From contig NZ_JACWIJ010000002.1 of the NCBI RefSeq assembly GCF_017811175.1, forward strand, positions 682,001 to 746,000: a stretch of 64,000 nucleotides of DNA. Direction: 5' to 3'. A program made the translations under genes and the position numbers. Below, piece after piece: positions 53,553 through 62,933 of the stretch. The DNA is from Melaminivora jejuensis. Its GTDB lineage: Bacteria; Pseudomonadota; Gammaproteobacteria; Burkholderiales; Burkholderiaceae_C. Position 1 is the first letter of the stretch, and every line of letters begins with the position of its first letter. The notes below the pieces were generated by a model that saw only the letters and a program-made list of their open reading frames with translations, was not told the DNA's origin and searched no databases.

Positions 53553-55559
53553 TTAGGCAGGCCGCGTCCGATAGAACTGCATCGGCTGCTCGGCCATCTG
53601 CCGCTCGTGCTGGTGGAGCACCGATTTCTTGATCCGGCCCACGACGTGCATCTCGCAGGGCTTGCAGTCGAAGCGCAGGGTCAGCCGCTCCTTGCCATTG
53701 ATGAGCTGCAGCGGCTCGGCGCGGATGGTGCCCTTGACGCCGATCACCCCCTTGGCCTGCTTGGGACACAGGCTCAGGCTGTAGCGCACGCAGTGCTTGG
53801 TGATCATCAGGCTGACCTCGCCCGCCTCCTCCTTGGATTCGTAGGCGGCGGCTATGACCTTGACGCCGTGCTTCATGTAGAAGTCGTGCGCCTTGTGGTT
53901 GAAGACGTTGGCCAGATAGGTCAGCGTGTCCTCGGGGAAGGGCACGGGCGGCTCGACCGGCTGCGCGCGCGGCAGGCGCACGAAGCCTGCGGCGCGCGCA
54001 GCCTCCAGCCGGGCCACGGCGTCGCGGCGCAGCTGGTTGAGCGCCGAGGCCGGCACGAACCACGGCTGCGACAGCTCCAGCGCGATGTCGTGTGCGGCAA
54101 AAATCGTCGCGCCGAAGCGCCCGATCTGCTCGCGCAGCGCAGCCTGGGCGCGGGTCGGGTCGCTGGCCAGTTCATGCGGCTGCCCGATATGGGCGCTGCC
54201 GACGAAGCCATCCTCGTCGGTCAGCGTCAGGGCAAAGCCGTCCGGCGTCTCGGCCAGCTGCGCCCAAAGGCCGATGCGCCGGTCGCTGGATGTCTTCGCC
54301 AGCTGGCGCACCCAGTCCATGTCGCGGTTGCGGTTGATCTCCAGGCCGCGGCGCAAGTCCTTGAGGCTGGCGATCGGATCTTTCGGGAACACGCGCCAGC
54401 GGCCAGCGCTGGCGTCCTGGCACTCGGCGCGGTTGATGTGTACGCCGATCAACTCCCTTTGCAGATCCCAATAGCACAGGCCGTCGCCGTTGTGCAGCAC
54501 GGTGGCGGGGTCGTTCACCTCCAGCTCGAACCACTGCTCGCCTGCCTTGGCACTGCCCACGCGCGTGACCCAGCCGATGGCGCGGCCCGGCGTCTTGGGC
54601 GTGTCGAAGGCGCCGATGTCCTGCTGGCGGCCATTAACGAAGTAGTCGGTGAACTCGCGGTTGAAGTTCTGATCCGGGTCGGGCGTGAAGCTGAAGCTGG
54701 TGCGCCCGGACGAGGCGCGCGCCAGCGGGGCGCTGCCGGCTTCGCGCTCTCCGATGATCTCGTCGAGCAGCCGGCGGTAGTGCGCCGTGATGTTCTTGAC
54801 GTAGGCCATGTCTTTGTAGCGGCCTTCGATCTTGAAGCTTCTGACGCCGGCGTCGATCAGCGCGCGCAGGTTATCGGACTGGTTGTTGTCCTTCATGGAC
54901 AGCACATGCTTTTCGTGCGCCAGGACGCGGCCCTGGCCGTCCAGCACCTCGTACGGCAGGCGGCAGGCCTGGTTGCAGTCGCCCCGGTTGGCGCTGCGCC
55001 CGGTGTGCGCGTGGCTGATGAAGCACTGGCCCGAATAGGCCACGCACAGCGCGCCGTGGATGAAGAACTCGATGCTGGTGCGCGCCGGGTCGGTGGCGGC
55101 ACGGATGGCGGCGATCTGCGCCAGATCCAGCTCGCGCGCCAGCACGATCTGCGACAGGCCCACGTCCTGCAGAAAGCGTGCCTTCTCGGGTGTGCGGATG
55201 TCGGTCTGGGTGCTGGCGTGCAGCTGGATGGGCGGCAGGTCGAGCTCCAGCAGGCCCATGTCCTGGATGATCAGCGCATCCGCTCCGGCCTCATAGACCT
55301 GCCAGGCCATCTTGCGCGCATCGTCGAGCTCGTCGTCGCGCAAGATGGTGTTGAGCGTGATGAAGATGCGGCTGCCAAATCGGTGCGCGTGCCGGATCAG
55401 GCGCTCCAGCGCGCGGATGTCGTTGCCGGCGCTGGCGCGGGCGCCGAAGGCCGGGCCGCCGATATAGACGGCGTCGGCGCCGTGGTTGATGGCTTCGATG
55501 CCGATGTCGGCATCGCGTGCGGGCGACAGCAGTTCGAGCTGGTGGGGCAGGAGGGACAT
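53553..55559 (-). CDS. rlhA: 23S rRNA 5-hydroxycytidine C2501 synthase (U32 family)
   Basis: A 668-residue U32-family protein matching E. coli RlhA (YdcP) along its whole length. It shares HLELLSPARDA-like, ADAVYIGGPAFGAR, IELHASTQ-like, FFIHGALCVAYSGQCFISHA, SANRGDCNQACRLPYEVLDG, SFKIEGRYKDMAYVKNITAH and the C-terminal CPKQAKG and FDCKPCEMHV. The length excludes the shorter TrhP (YegQ). RlhA hydroxylates C2501 of 23S rRNA; the conserved cysteines are thought to hold an iron-sulfur cluster. The start is the ATG at 55559. It is followed on the same strand by the RNase D-like gene. Confidence 0.93.
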   Translation of the reverse strand: MSLLPHQLELLSPARDADIGIEAINHGADAVYIGGPAFGARASAGNDIRALERLIRHAHRFGSRIFITLNTILRDDELDDARKMAWQVYEAGADALIIQDMGLLELDLPPIQLHASTQTDIRTPEKARFLQDVGLSQIVLARELDLAQIAAIRAATDPARTSIEFFIHGALCVAYSGQCFISHAHTGRSANRGDCNQACRLPYEVLDGQGRVLAHEKHVLSMKDNNQSDNLRALIDAGVRSFKIEGRYKDMAYVKNITAHYRRLLDEIIGEREAGSAPLARASSGRTSFSFTPDPDQNFNREFTDYFVNGRQQDIGAFDTPKTPGRAIGWVTRVGSAKAGEQWFELEVNDPATVLHNGDGLCYWDLQRELIGVHINRAECQDASAGRWRVFPKDPIASLKDLRRGLEINRNRDMDWVRQLAKTSSDRRIGLWAQLAETPDGFALTLTDEDGFVGSAHIGQPHELASDPTRAQAALREQIGRFGATIFAAHDIALELSQPWFVPASALNQLRRDAVARLEAARAAGFVRLPRAQPVEPPVPFPEDTLTYLANVFNHKAHDFYMKHGVKVIAAAYESKEEAGEVSLMITKHCVRYSLSLCPKQAKGVIGVKGTIRAEPLQLINGKERLTLRFDCKPCEMHVVGRIKKSVLHQHERQMAEQPMQFYRTRPA

Positions 55560-55747
55560 AGGGCGCGGATTATCCCCGGGGGCTTTTGGCCGTGCCGGGG
55601 CAGGGCAGAGCGGGGTGGCAGCTCATGCACAATTGCGGGTTTACCCGGAAAACCCTGTGCTGCCGCGCTGGCGCTGCCTGCCTACATGGCCGGGCAGCTG
55701 CGCTGGCATAGCATGGAGGCCCGTCCGCACGCACAGCACACGCCACC

Positions 55748-56967
55748 ATGGCCATCAAGTTCGGCACCTACTACACCCTCATTCTGGCGGCCATCGTGCT
55801 GCTGGCGGGCAAATTCCTCGTGCAGCACATCCGCTGGCTGCGTGAATTCAACATCCCCGAGCCTGTGGCCGGCGGCCTGGTGGCGGCGCTGGTGTCCTGG
55901 GCGCTCAACGCCACGCTGGGCCTGCAACCGTCCTTCGACTCCAGCCTGCAGACGGCCTTCATGCTGGTGTTCTTCTCCTCCATCGGCCTGAGCGCCAACT
56001 TCGCCAAGCTGCGCGAGGGCGGCATGGGGCTGATCGTCTTTCTGGTCGTGGTGGTGGTCTTCATCCTGGTGCAAAACGGTGTCGGCATCGCGCTGGCCAC
56101 GCTGCTGGGGCTGGATCCGTTGATCGGCCTGATCGCCGGCTCCATCACGCTCACCGGCGGGCACGGCACGGCGGGCGCCTGGGGCCAGGTGCTGGAGAGT
56201 CAGCACGGCATCCGCGGCGCCATCACGCTGGGCATTGCCTGCGCCACCTTCGGCCTGGTCATTGGCGGGCTGATCGGCGGGCCGCTGGCCAAGTGGCTGA
56301 TCCAGCGCAACAGTCTGCAAGGCCCGCAGGGCAGCGCCGAGGGCAACGGCAGCGCGCTGGAGGCCGGCGCGCCCAACTTCGAGTTCCCGCACAAGACGCG
56401 CATCATCACCGCCGACGCCGCCATCGAGACCATGGCGCTGTTTGCCGGCTGCCTGGCCTTTGCCGAGTTCATGACCCACGCCATGGCCGGCACGGCAGTG
56501 CAGTTGCCCACTTTCGTCTGGGCGCTGGGCGGCGGCGTGCTGATCCGCAATGCGCTGGACTACGTGTTCAACTTCCAGGTCTTCGACCGCGCCATCGACG
56601 TGTTCGGCAACGCCGGCCTGTCGATTTACCTGGCGATTGCGCTGCTGTCGCTGAAACTCTGGGAGCTGGCCGGCCTGGCCGGGCCGTTGGTCGTCATCCT
56701 GGGCGCGCAGACCATCGTGATGGCGGCCTATGCGGGCCTCATCACCTTCCGCGTCATGGGACGCAACTACGACGCCGCCGTGCTGTGCGCCGGCCACTGC
56801 GGCTTCGGCATGGGCGCCACGCCCACGGCGGTGGCCAACATGCAGGCCATCACCAACCAGTACGGCGCCTCGCACAAGGCCTTTCTGATCGTGCCCATGG
56901 TGGGGCCTTCTTCATCGACCTGGTCAACGCCGTGGCCATCCAGGTGTTCATCAAGCTGTTCGGCTGA
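55748..56967 (+). CDS. gltS: Sodium/glutamate symporter GltS (frameshift near the C-terminus)
   Basis: A glutamate permease of about 406 residues with two inverted five-helix halves. Signature stretches are FNIPEPVAGGLVAALVSW, FFSSIGLSANFAKLREGG, SITLTGGHGTAGAWG and CGFGMGATPTAVANMQAIT. The frame breaks at GTGGGGCC (56900-56907): one more G gives VPMVGAFFIDLVNAVAIQVF and the stop at 56965-56967. As written, the last 25 or so residues are replaced by an unrelated tail. The run suggests a miscalled base, but loss of the last helix would probably inactivate the protein if real. ATG at 55748. Confidence 0.92.
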
Positions 56968-56971
56968 ATTT

Positions 56972-57026
56972 TTTTGATGAAAAACGCCTGAAACCCTTGC
57001 CAGTCAAGCGGTGACAGCTATTAATA
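56972..57026 (-). repeat. Family A repeat between gltS and tadA
   Basis: It reads CCTGAAACCCTTGCCAGTCA then AGCGGTGACAGCTATTAATA on the + strand. It ends directly at the tadA start and may hold its leader. Confidence 0.85.
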
Positions 57027-57027
57027 A

Positions 57028-58266
<1,239 letters not shown>

Positions 58267-58274
58267 GCATCGCC

Positions 58275-59285
58275 TTGCCGCACGACCACGACGCCCACGA
58301 GCACGACCAGCCCCGCGGCCACGCCGCCTGCCGGCACAACCACGGCGCGCAGCACATCTACGTCTATTCGCCCTCGGGCGCGGTGCGCGACAAGGCAGCC
58401 TTTCGCCGGGGCGTCAAGCGCCTGCAGGCGCTGGGCCACCAGGTCGAGGTGGACGCCGACGCCCTGGCCAGCCACACGCGCTTTGCCGGCGACGACGACA
58501 CGCGGCTGGCGGCCATTCACCGGGCAGCAGCCAGCGGTGCCGATGTGGCCTTGATCAGCCGGGGCGGCTACGGCCTGACGCGGCTGCTGCCGCGCATCGA
58601 CTATGCGGCGCTGGCGCGTTCGGTGGAGCAGGGGATGCGCTGGGTCGGCGTGAGCGACTTCACCGCGCTGCAACTGGCGCTGCTGGCGCACACCGGTGCC
58701 GTGAGCTGGGCCGGGCCGGCGCTGGTAGGCGATCTGGGCGCGCCGGGCGAGCCCGACGAGATCATGCTGGCCTGCTTCGAGGACTTGCTCAGCGGCCAGG
58801 GCGAGGGCAGCGGCTGGCGCCTGCCCAAGCCGCGCGGCCAGGCCGCCAGCGCAGCGCCGGCGCTGTCCGATGAGCTCTACATCCCGCAGGCGCGCCTGTG
58901 GGGCGGCAACCTGGCCGTGCTGTGCGCGCTGGTCGGCACGCCGTATCTGCCGGCCATCGACGGCGGCATCCTGTTCCTGGAAGACGTGGCCGAGCACCCC
59001 TATCGCATCGAGCGGCTGCTGACGCAGCTGCTGCACGCCGGCATCCTGGCGCGCCAGCAGGCCATCGTGCTGGGGCAGTTCACCGAGTTCCGGCTGACCT
59101 CGCACGACCGGGGCTACCGGCTGCAAAGCGTCGTGGACTGGCTGCGCGCCCAGGTCGGCGTGCCGGTGCTGACCGGCCTGCCTTTCGGCCATGTGCCGAC
59201 CAAGGTGCTGCTGCCGGTGGGCGCGCAGGTATCGCTGTCGGTGGAAGGGCGCGACGCCTTGCTCTACTGGGGCCACGTGCATTGA
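58275..59285 (+). CDS. ldcA: LD-carboxypeptidase (muramoyltetrapeptide carboxypeptidase)
   Basis: A 336-residue S66-family peptidase trimming the terminal D-Ala from murein tetrapeptides in the cytoplasm. The nucleophile motif is VGVSDFTALQ (Ser), preceded by SRGGYGLTRLLP. The Glu-His part is in LEDVAEHPYRIERLL and GLPFGHVPTKVLLPVG. The N-terminal 26 residues are strikingly His-rich (PHDHDAHEHDQ, HNHGAQH) and could bind metal. The start is uncertain: I take the TTG at 58275, 8 bases after the tadA stop; the frame is open further upstream only as a tadA shadow. Its stop overlaps the next gene's TTG start. Confidence 0.88.
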   Translation: MPHDHDAHEHDQPRGHAACRHNHGAQHIYVYSPSGAVRDKAAFRRGVKRLQALGHQVEVDADALASHTRFAGDDDTRLAAIHRAAASGADVALISRGGYGLTRLLPRIDYAALARSVEQGMRWVGVSDFTALQLALLAHTGAVSWAGPALVGDLGAPGEPDEIMLACFEDLLSGQGEGSGWRLPKPRGQAASAAPALSDELYIPQARLWGGNLAVLCALVGTPYLPAIDGGILFLEDVAEHPYRIERLLTQLLHAGILARQQAIVLGQFTEFRLTSHDRGYRLQSVVDWLRAQVGVPVLTGLPFGHVPTKVLLPVGAQVSLSVEGRDALLYWGHVH

Positions 59286-61089
59286 CGCTGCGCGCCGCCC
59301 TGCCCAGCGCCCTGCGCCGCTGCGCGCTGGGCTGGGCCTGGCTGGCGCTGCTGTGGGCGGCCAGCACCCGCTTGGAGCAATTGGCGCCCTGGCAATGGCT
59401 GGTGGCGCTGGCGCTGCTGACGGCGCTGCCGGCCCGGGGCCTGTGGCTGGGCTTCATGCTGCGCAAGCGCCTGCAGCACGCGCAGTTTGCCGCGCAGGGC
59501 TGGGTGGTGCGCTGGTTCTCGGGCGGTCTGTGGCAGGGAGCCAAGGCGGTGGCGCTGGCGGCCCTGCTGTGTGCTGCGGCGCTGTGGCAGGGCTGGCTGC
59601 TGGCCGATTGGGAGTGGGCCTTGCTGGCCGGCGCACCGCCGCTGCACGCACTCGCGGCGGGCTGGCTGCAGCAGCGCCTGGCGCCGCAGTTCGCCCTGCC
59701 GGCCTATGCCTGGCGCTGGAGCCAGCGGCTGGCGCGCGTCCTGCTGGCGCTGCTGCTGGGGGCCATCTGGCTGGCCTGGTGGGCGCAGGGCGGGCTGGAC
59801 AGCCGCGACCTGATCCCGGCCACGCCGCCGCAGGTGCTCGATGCCGCCCTGGCGCGCATCGCGGCGGCGCCCTCGGGCCTGGTGCGCTGGGGCCTGGATG
59901 CGCTGCTGGCGCTGCAGATCGGCACCGGTGCGGCGCTGGCGCTGCCCGAGTCGCCGGCCTGGCGCCTGCTGCTGCTGGCCCTGACGGGGCCGGTTGGATT
60001 GCTGTGGTGCCTGGGCTGGGCGCTGCAGGGCGCCTCGGGCAGCGCTGCACTGCTGGCCGGCTGGCGCGGGGACGACCCGCAGCCATCTGGGCGCCGCGCG
60101 CCCGGCCTGCGCGCCGCCGTGCTGGCCCTGGTGGGCGTGCTGCTGGGTCTGATCACGCTGCAGTCCGTGGCGCTGCTCGATGGCCTGGCGCGCCAGCACG
60201 CCAGCCCGCTGGCGCTGCAGCGCCTGCCGCAGTGCGAGCGCATCGGCCAGCAGTTCTACCGCCTGGGCACGCTGGCGCAGGTGCAGGCTCTGGCGCTGGA
60301 GCTGCTGGGCCAGGCCCGCGCGCCGGCGCAGCTGTGCAGTGGCCTGGCGCCCGTGCGCGCGGCCAGCGATGCGGCGCTGGAGCGTTATCTGGACTGGTAT
60401 TTCAGCCTGGGCGCCGAGTGGGGCCGCATCTACCACTTGCTGCAGGGTCGCCCGGAGGTGTTCTTGCAGCAGCGCCTGGAGCAGACGCTGGCGGCCACGC
60501 CCGGCCTGCAGGACTGGCTGGGCCAGGTGCAGCGCCATGCCGCCGGCAGCCGGGCGGCGCTGGACGCTGGCCAGCGGCGGCTGGGCGAGGTGCTGGCGCG
60601 CCACCATCTGGCGCTGGGGAGGGCGGTTGCCTGGTGCAGCGGCAGGCCCCGGCGTTGGCCGAGCTGCCCGAGCTGGCACTGCTGGGCAGCACCCACCAGC
60701 GCTTGGCGGCAAGCGCCGTTGCCGGGGCCGGGGCGGGCGGCTTTGCCGCCGTGGTGGCCGCCAAAGCGGCGGGCAAGGCGTCCATGAAGGCGGCGGCCAA
60801 GGTACTGGCCAAGGCTGCGGCCAAACAGGCCGCCGGCAAGCTGGGCGGCGCCGGGGCCGGGGCGCTGGCCGGGGCGGCAGTCGGCTCGGCGCTGCCCGGG
60901 GCCGGCACGGCGGTGGGGGCAGCGGTCGGCGCGGCGGTCGGGCTGGCCACCGGCGTGGCGATCGACTGGACGCTGCTGCGCGCCGAGGAATTGCTCACGC
61001 GCCAGGAGCTGCGCGAGCAGTTGCGCGCCGTGCTGGACGAGCAGCTCGATGCCGTGGCGGCAGCGCTGGCTTGCCCGCCCAGGCCTTGA
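59282..61089 (+). CDS. Unknown polytopic membrane protein with glycine-zipper C-terminus (frameshifted)
   Basis: I do not recognise this family. When joined it has about 602 residues. The first half has six or seven hydrophobic segments (for example ALGWAWLALLWAA, LVALALLTALPARGLWLGFM, RVLLALLLGAIWLAWWA, LLLLALTGPVGLLWCLGWAL, VLALVGVLLGLITLQSVALL). A soluble helical part follows (about 310-450). The end is a Gly/Ala zipper (GGAGAGALAGAAVGSALPG, AVGAAVGAAVGLATGVAIDW) and a charged helix. The frame breaks in GGGGAGGG (60616-60623); one extra G restores it. The start is a TTG overlapping the ldcA stop (TTGA), so it is probably coupled to ldcA, hinting at an envelope role. Confidence 0.65.
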
Positions 61090-61106
61090 GTGCAACCGGC
61101 AAAATA

Positions 61107-61161
61107 CCAGTCAAATCGACCGCAAACCCTTGCTGGACAAGCGCTGGAAGCTATGGTTTTA
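61107..61161 (-). repeat. Family A repeat after the membrane-protein gene
   Basis: It reads CGACCGCAAACCCTTGCTGG then ACAAGCGCTGGAAGCTATGG on the + strand. It lies between two convergent genes. Confidence 0.88.
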
Positions 61162-61203
61162 GTGGTTTGGAAGCACTGGTTGGCTGCTCGGCAGCCGCAG
61201 CCG

Positions 61204-62114
61204 TCAGGCTTCGCGCCGCTCCAGCAGGGCGGCATCGACCTTGCTTGCGAGTTGGGCGATGGCCAGCGCCGCCGGGCAGCCGGGCATCTGCTGCACCAGC
61301 AGCTGGCGGCGCATGATGGCGTCGCGCACGATGGGGTCGGTGGGGATGTCGCCCATGTGGATCAGCCGCACGGGCCGGCCTGAATCGGTGATGACGAAGC
61401 GGTCGAGCACCTGCTGCAGCTGCCCGGTGATGGCGCGCCCGTCGCCGGGGCGGCGCGTCTGGTTGACCACCAGGCGCAATTGCTGGCGCTTTTGCTGCGT
61501 GGCCAGCACCTTGATGGCGGCGTAGGCGTCGGTCAGCGAGGTCGGCTCGGGCGTGGCCACGATCAGCACCTCGGAGGCCAGCGAGACGGAAAACAGCACC
61601 ACGTCGGAGATGCCCGCGCCGGTGTCCAGCAGCACGATGTCGTAGCGCGGCGCCAGGGTGTGGATAACGTTGAGGAACTCGTTGCGCACCGTGGGTGTCA
61701 GGCGCGAATACTCGATCATCCCCGAGCCGGCCAGCACCACGGAAAAGCCCCCTGGCGCCTCGATCACGGCGTCGTCGAGCCGCGCCTTGCCGGTGAACAC
61801 GTCGTGCAGCGTGACTTTGGGGTGCAGGTTCAGCACCACGTCCAGGTTGGCCAGGCCCAGGTCGGCGTCCAGCACCAGGACGCGGTGGCCGCGCCGCGTC
61901 AGCGCCGCCGCCAGGTTGGCCGAGATGAAAGTCTTGCCGACCCCGCCCTTGCCGCTGGTCACGGCCATGATGCGCGCGCCCTGGGGCGCACCCTGGGGAG
62001 CCTGGGCAATGGTGTCGGCCAGGTCGCGCCTGGCCTGCCCGGCAGGCGAAGCGGCGCCGGGGCGGAAGTGGTGGCTGGGAAGGCGTCAGCGGAAGGCAGC
62101 GCGTCGTTCATCAT
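61204..62114 (-). CDS. MinD/ParA-family ATPase (FlhG/FleN-like; N-terminal frameshift)
   Basis: A deviant Walker A ATPase: VTSGKGGVGKTFISANLAAA with the signature lysine, DADLGLANLDVVL (Walker A') and YDIVLLDTGAGI (Walker B). The sequence resembles FlhG/FleN, which limits flagellar number, more than cell-division MinD, but no flagellar gene is nearby, so the role is open. The core frame starts at the ATG at 61968. The family's N-terminal segment (GQARRDLADTIAQAPQGA) is readable upstream and joins the ATG at 62114 (MMNDALPSADAF) if one base is added to the run at 62059-62062. That gives about 303 residues. It lies 7 bases after the diguanylate cyclase gene on the same strand. Confidence 0.85.
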
Positions 62115-62121
62115 CGCTCTT

Positions 62122-62895
62122 TCAGGGGGCGCTGCAGACAGGCGGATCATGGGGCCCTGGCAGGTCGCCCCAGCCGGAAGGAGTGTAGAGGGAGCCAAAC
62201 AGCAGGTTCTTTTCTTCGGCGCTCACGGTGCTGTCGGGCTGGTCTTCGATGCTTACCCGGTTGCGCCCCTCGGCCTTGGCGCGGTAGAGCTGCGCGTCGG
62301 CGCGCTCGATCCATAGTTGGGCCGTGCTGCGTATCCACTGCAGCGCAAAGGCGCCGCCGATGCTGGCCGTGACGTGCAGGGTCTGCGTCGGGCTGATGGC
62401 GACCGGGGTTTCCTCGACGGCGCGCCGGATGCGCTCGGCCACCGTGCGCCCGAAGCCGAACAGGCAGGCCGGCAGCACGATGGCGAATTCCTCGCCGCCG
62501 TAGCGCGCCACCGTGTCCATGGGGCGCAAGCAGCGCTCCAGCGTGCGCGCCACGGACTGCAGCACCAGATCGCCGGCCCCGTGGCCATAGCGGTCGTTGA
62601 CTTGTTTGAAATGGTCGATGTCCAGCATCAGCAGCAACGCAGCCTCGCCCGAACGGGCCACACGGTCAATCTCGCTCTCGATCACCGCATTGATGAAGCG
62701 CCGGTTGGGCAGGCCGGTCAGCGAATCCTTGAGGGACAGGTCGCACAGGCCGTCGATCAGCGTCTGCAGGTACTCCAGGGGCGTGCAGCCCTGCAGGGCC
62801 TGATGGCCTGCCGCAGACTGGCTCACCAGGGCATGGGCCGTGGTGAGCTTGAGATCTCGCAGTTGGATGGACGCGGCAGACGCAGAAAGAGTCAC
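62122..62895 (-). CDS. Diguanylate cyclase (GGDEF domain)
   Basis: About 257 residues with a short helical N-terminal region and one GGDEF domain. The domain begins at DSLTGLPNRRFINAV. It has the metal-site LMLDIDHFKQVNDRYGHGAGD, the active site YGGEEFAIVLP, and the inhibitory I-site RPMD five residues before it, so it should be active and feedback-limited. There is no membrane segment or receiver domain, so its input is unknown. The start is uncertain; I take the GTG at 62895 (TLSASAASIQLRDLKL), although the frame is open to a TTG at 62958 inside the SulP gene. It is co-directional with the MinD-like gene 7 bases downstream. Confidence 0.88.
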   Translation of the reverse strand: MTLSASAASIQLRDLKLTTAHALVSQSAAGHQALQGCTPLEYLQTLIDGLCDLSLKDSLTGLPNRRFINAVIESEIDRVARSGEAALLLMLDIDHFKQVNDRYGHGAGDLVLQSVARTLERCLRPMDTVARYGGEEFAIVLPACLFGFGRTVAERIRRAVEETPVAISPTQTLHVTASIGGAFALQWIRSTAQLWIERADAQLYRAKAEGRNRVSIEDQPDSTVSAEEKNLLFGSLYTPSGWGDLPGPHDPPVCSAP

Positions 62896-62933
62896 AAAGC
62901 GCAACAAAAAAGCAGTGCCCCAGTGTATCAGCG

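Noticed and set aside
52698..55991. A 1097-codon + strand open frame
   Set aside because: It overlaps rlhA and the exonuclease gene antisense; only its last residues overlap the start of gltS in another frame.
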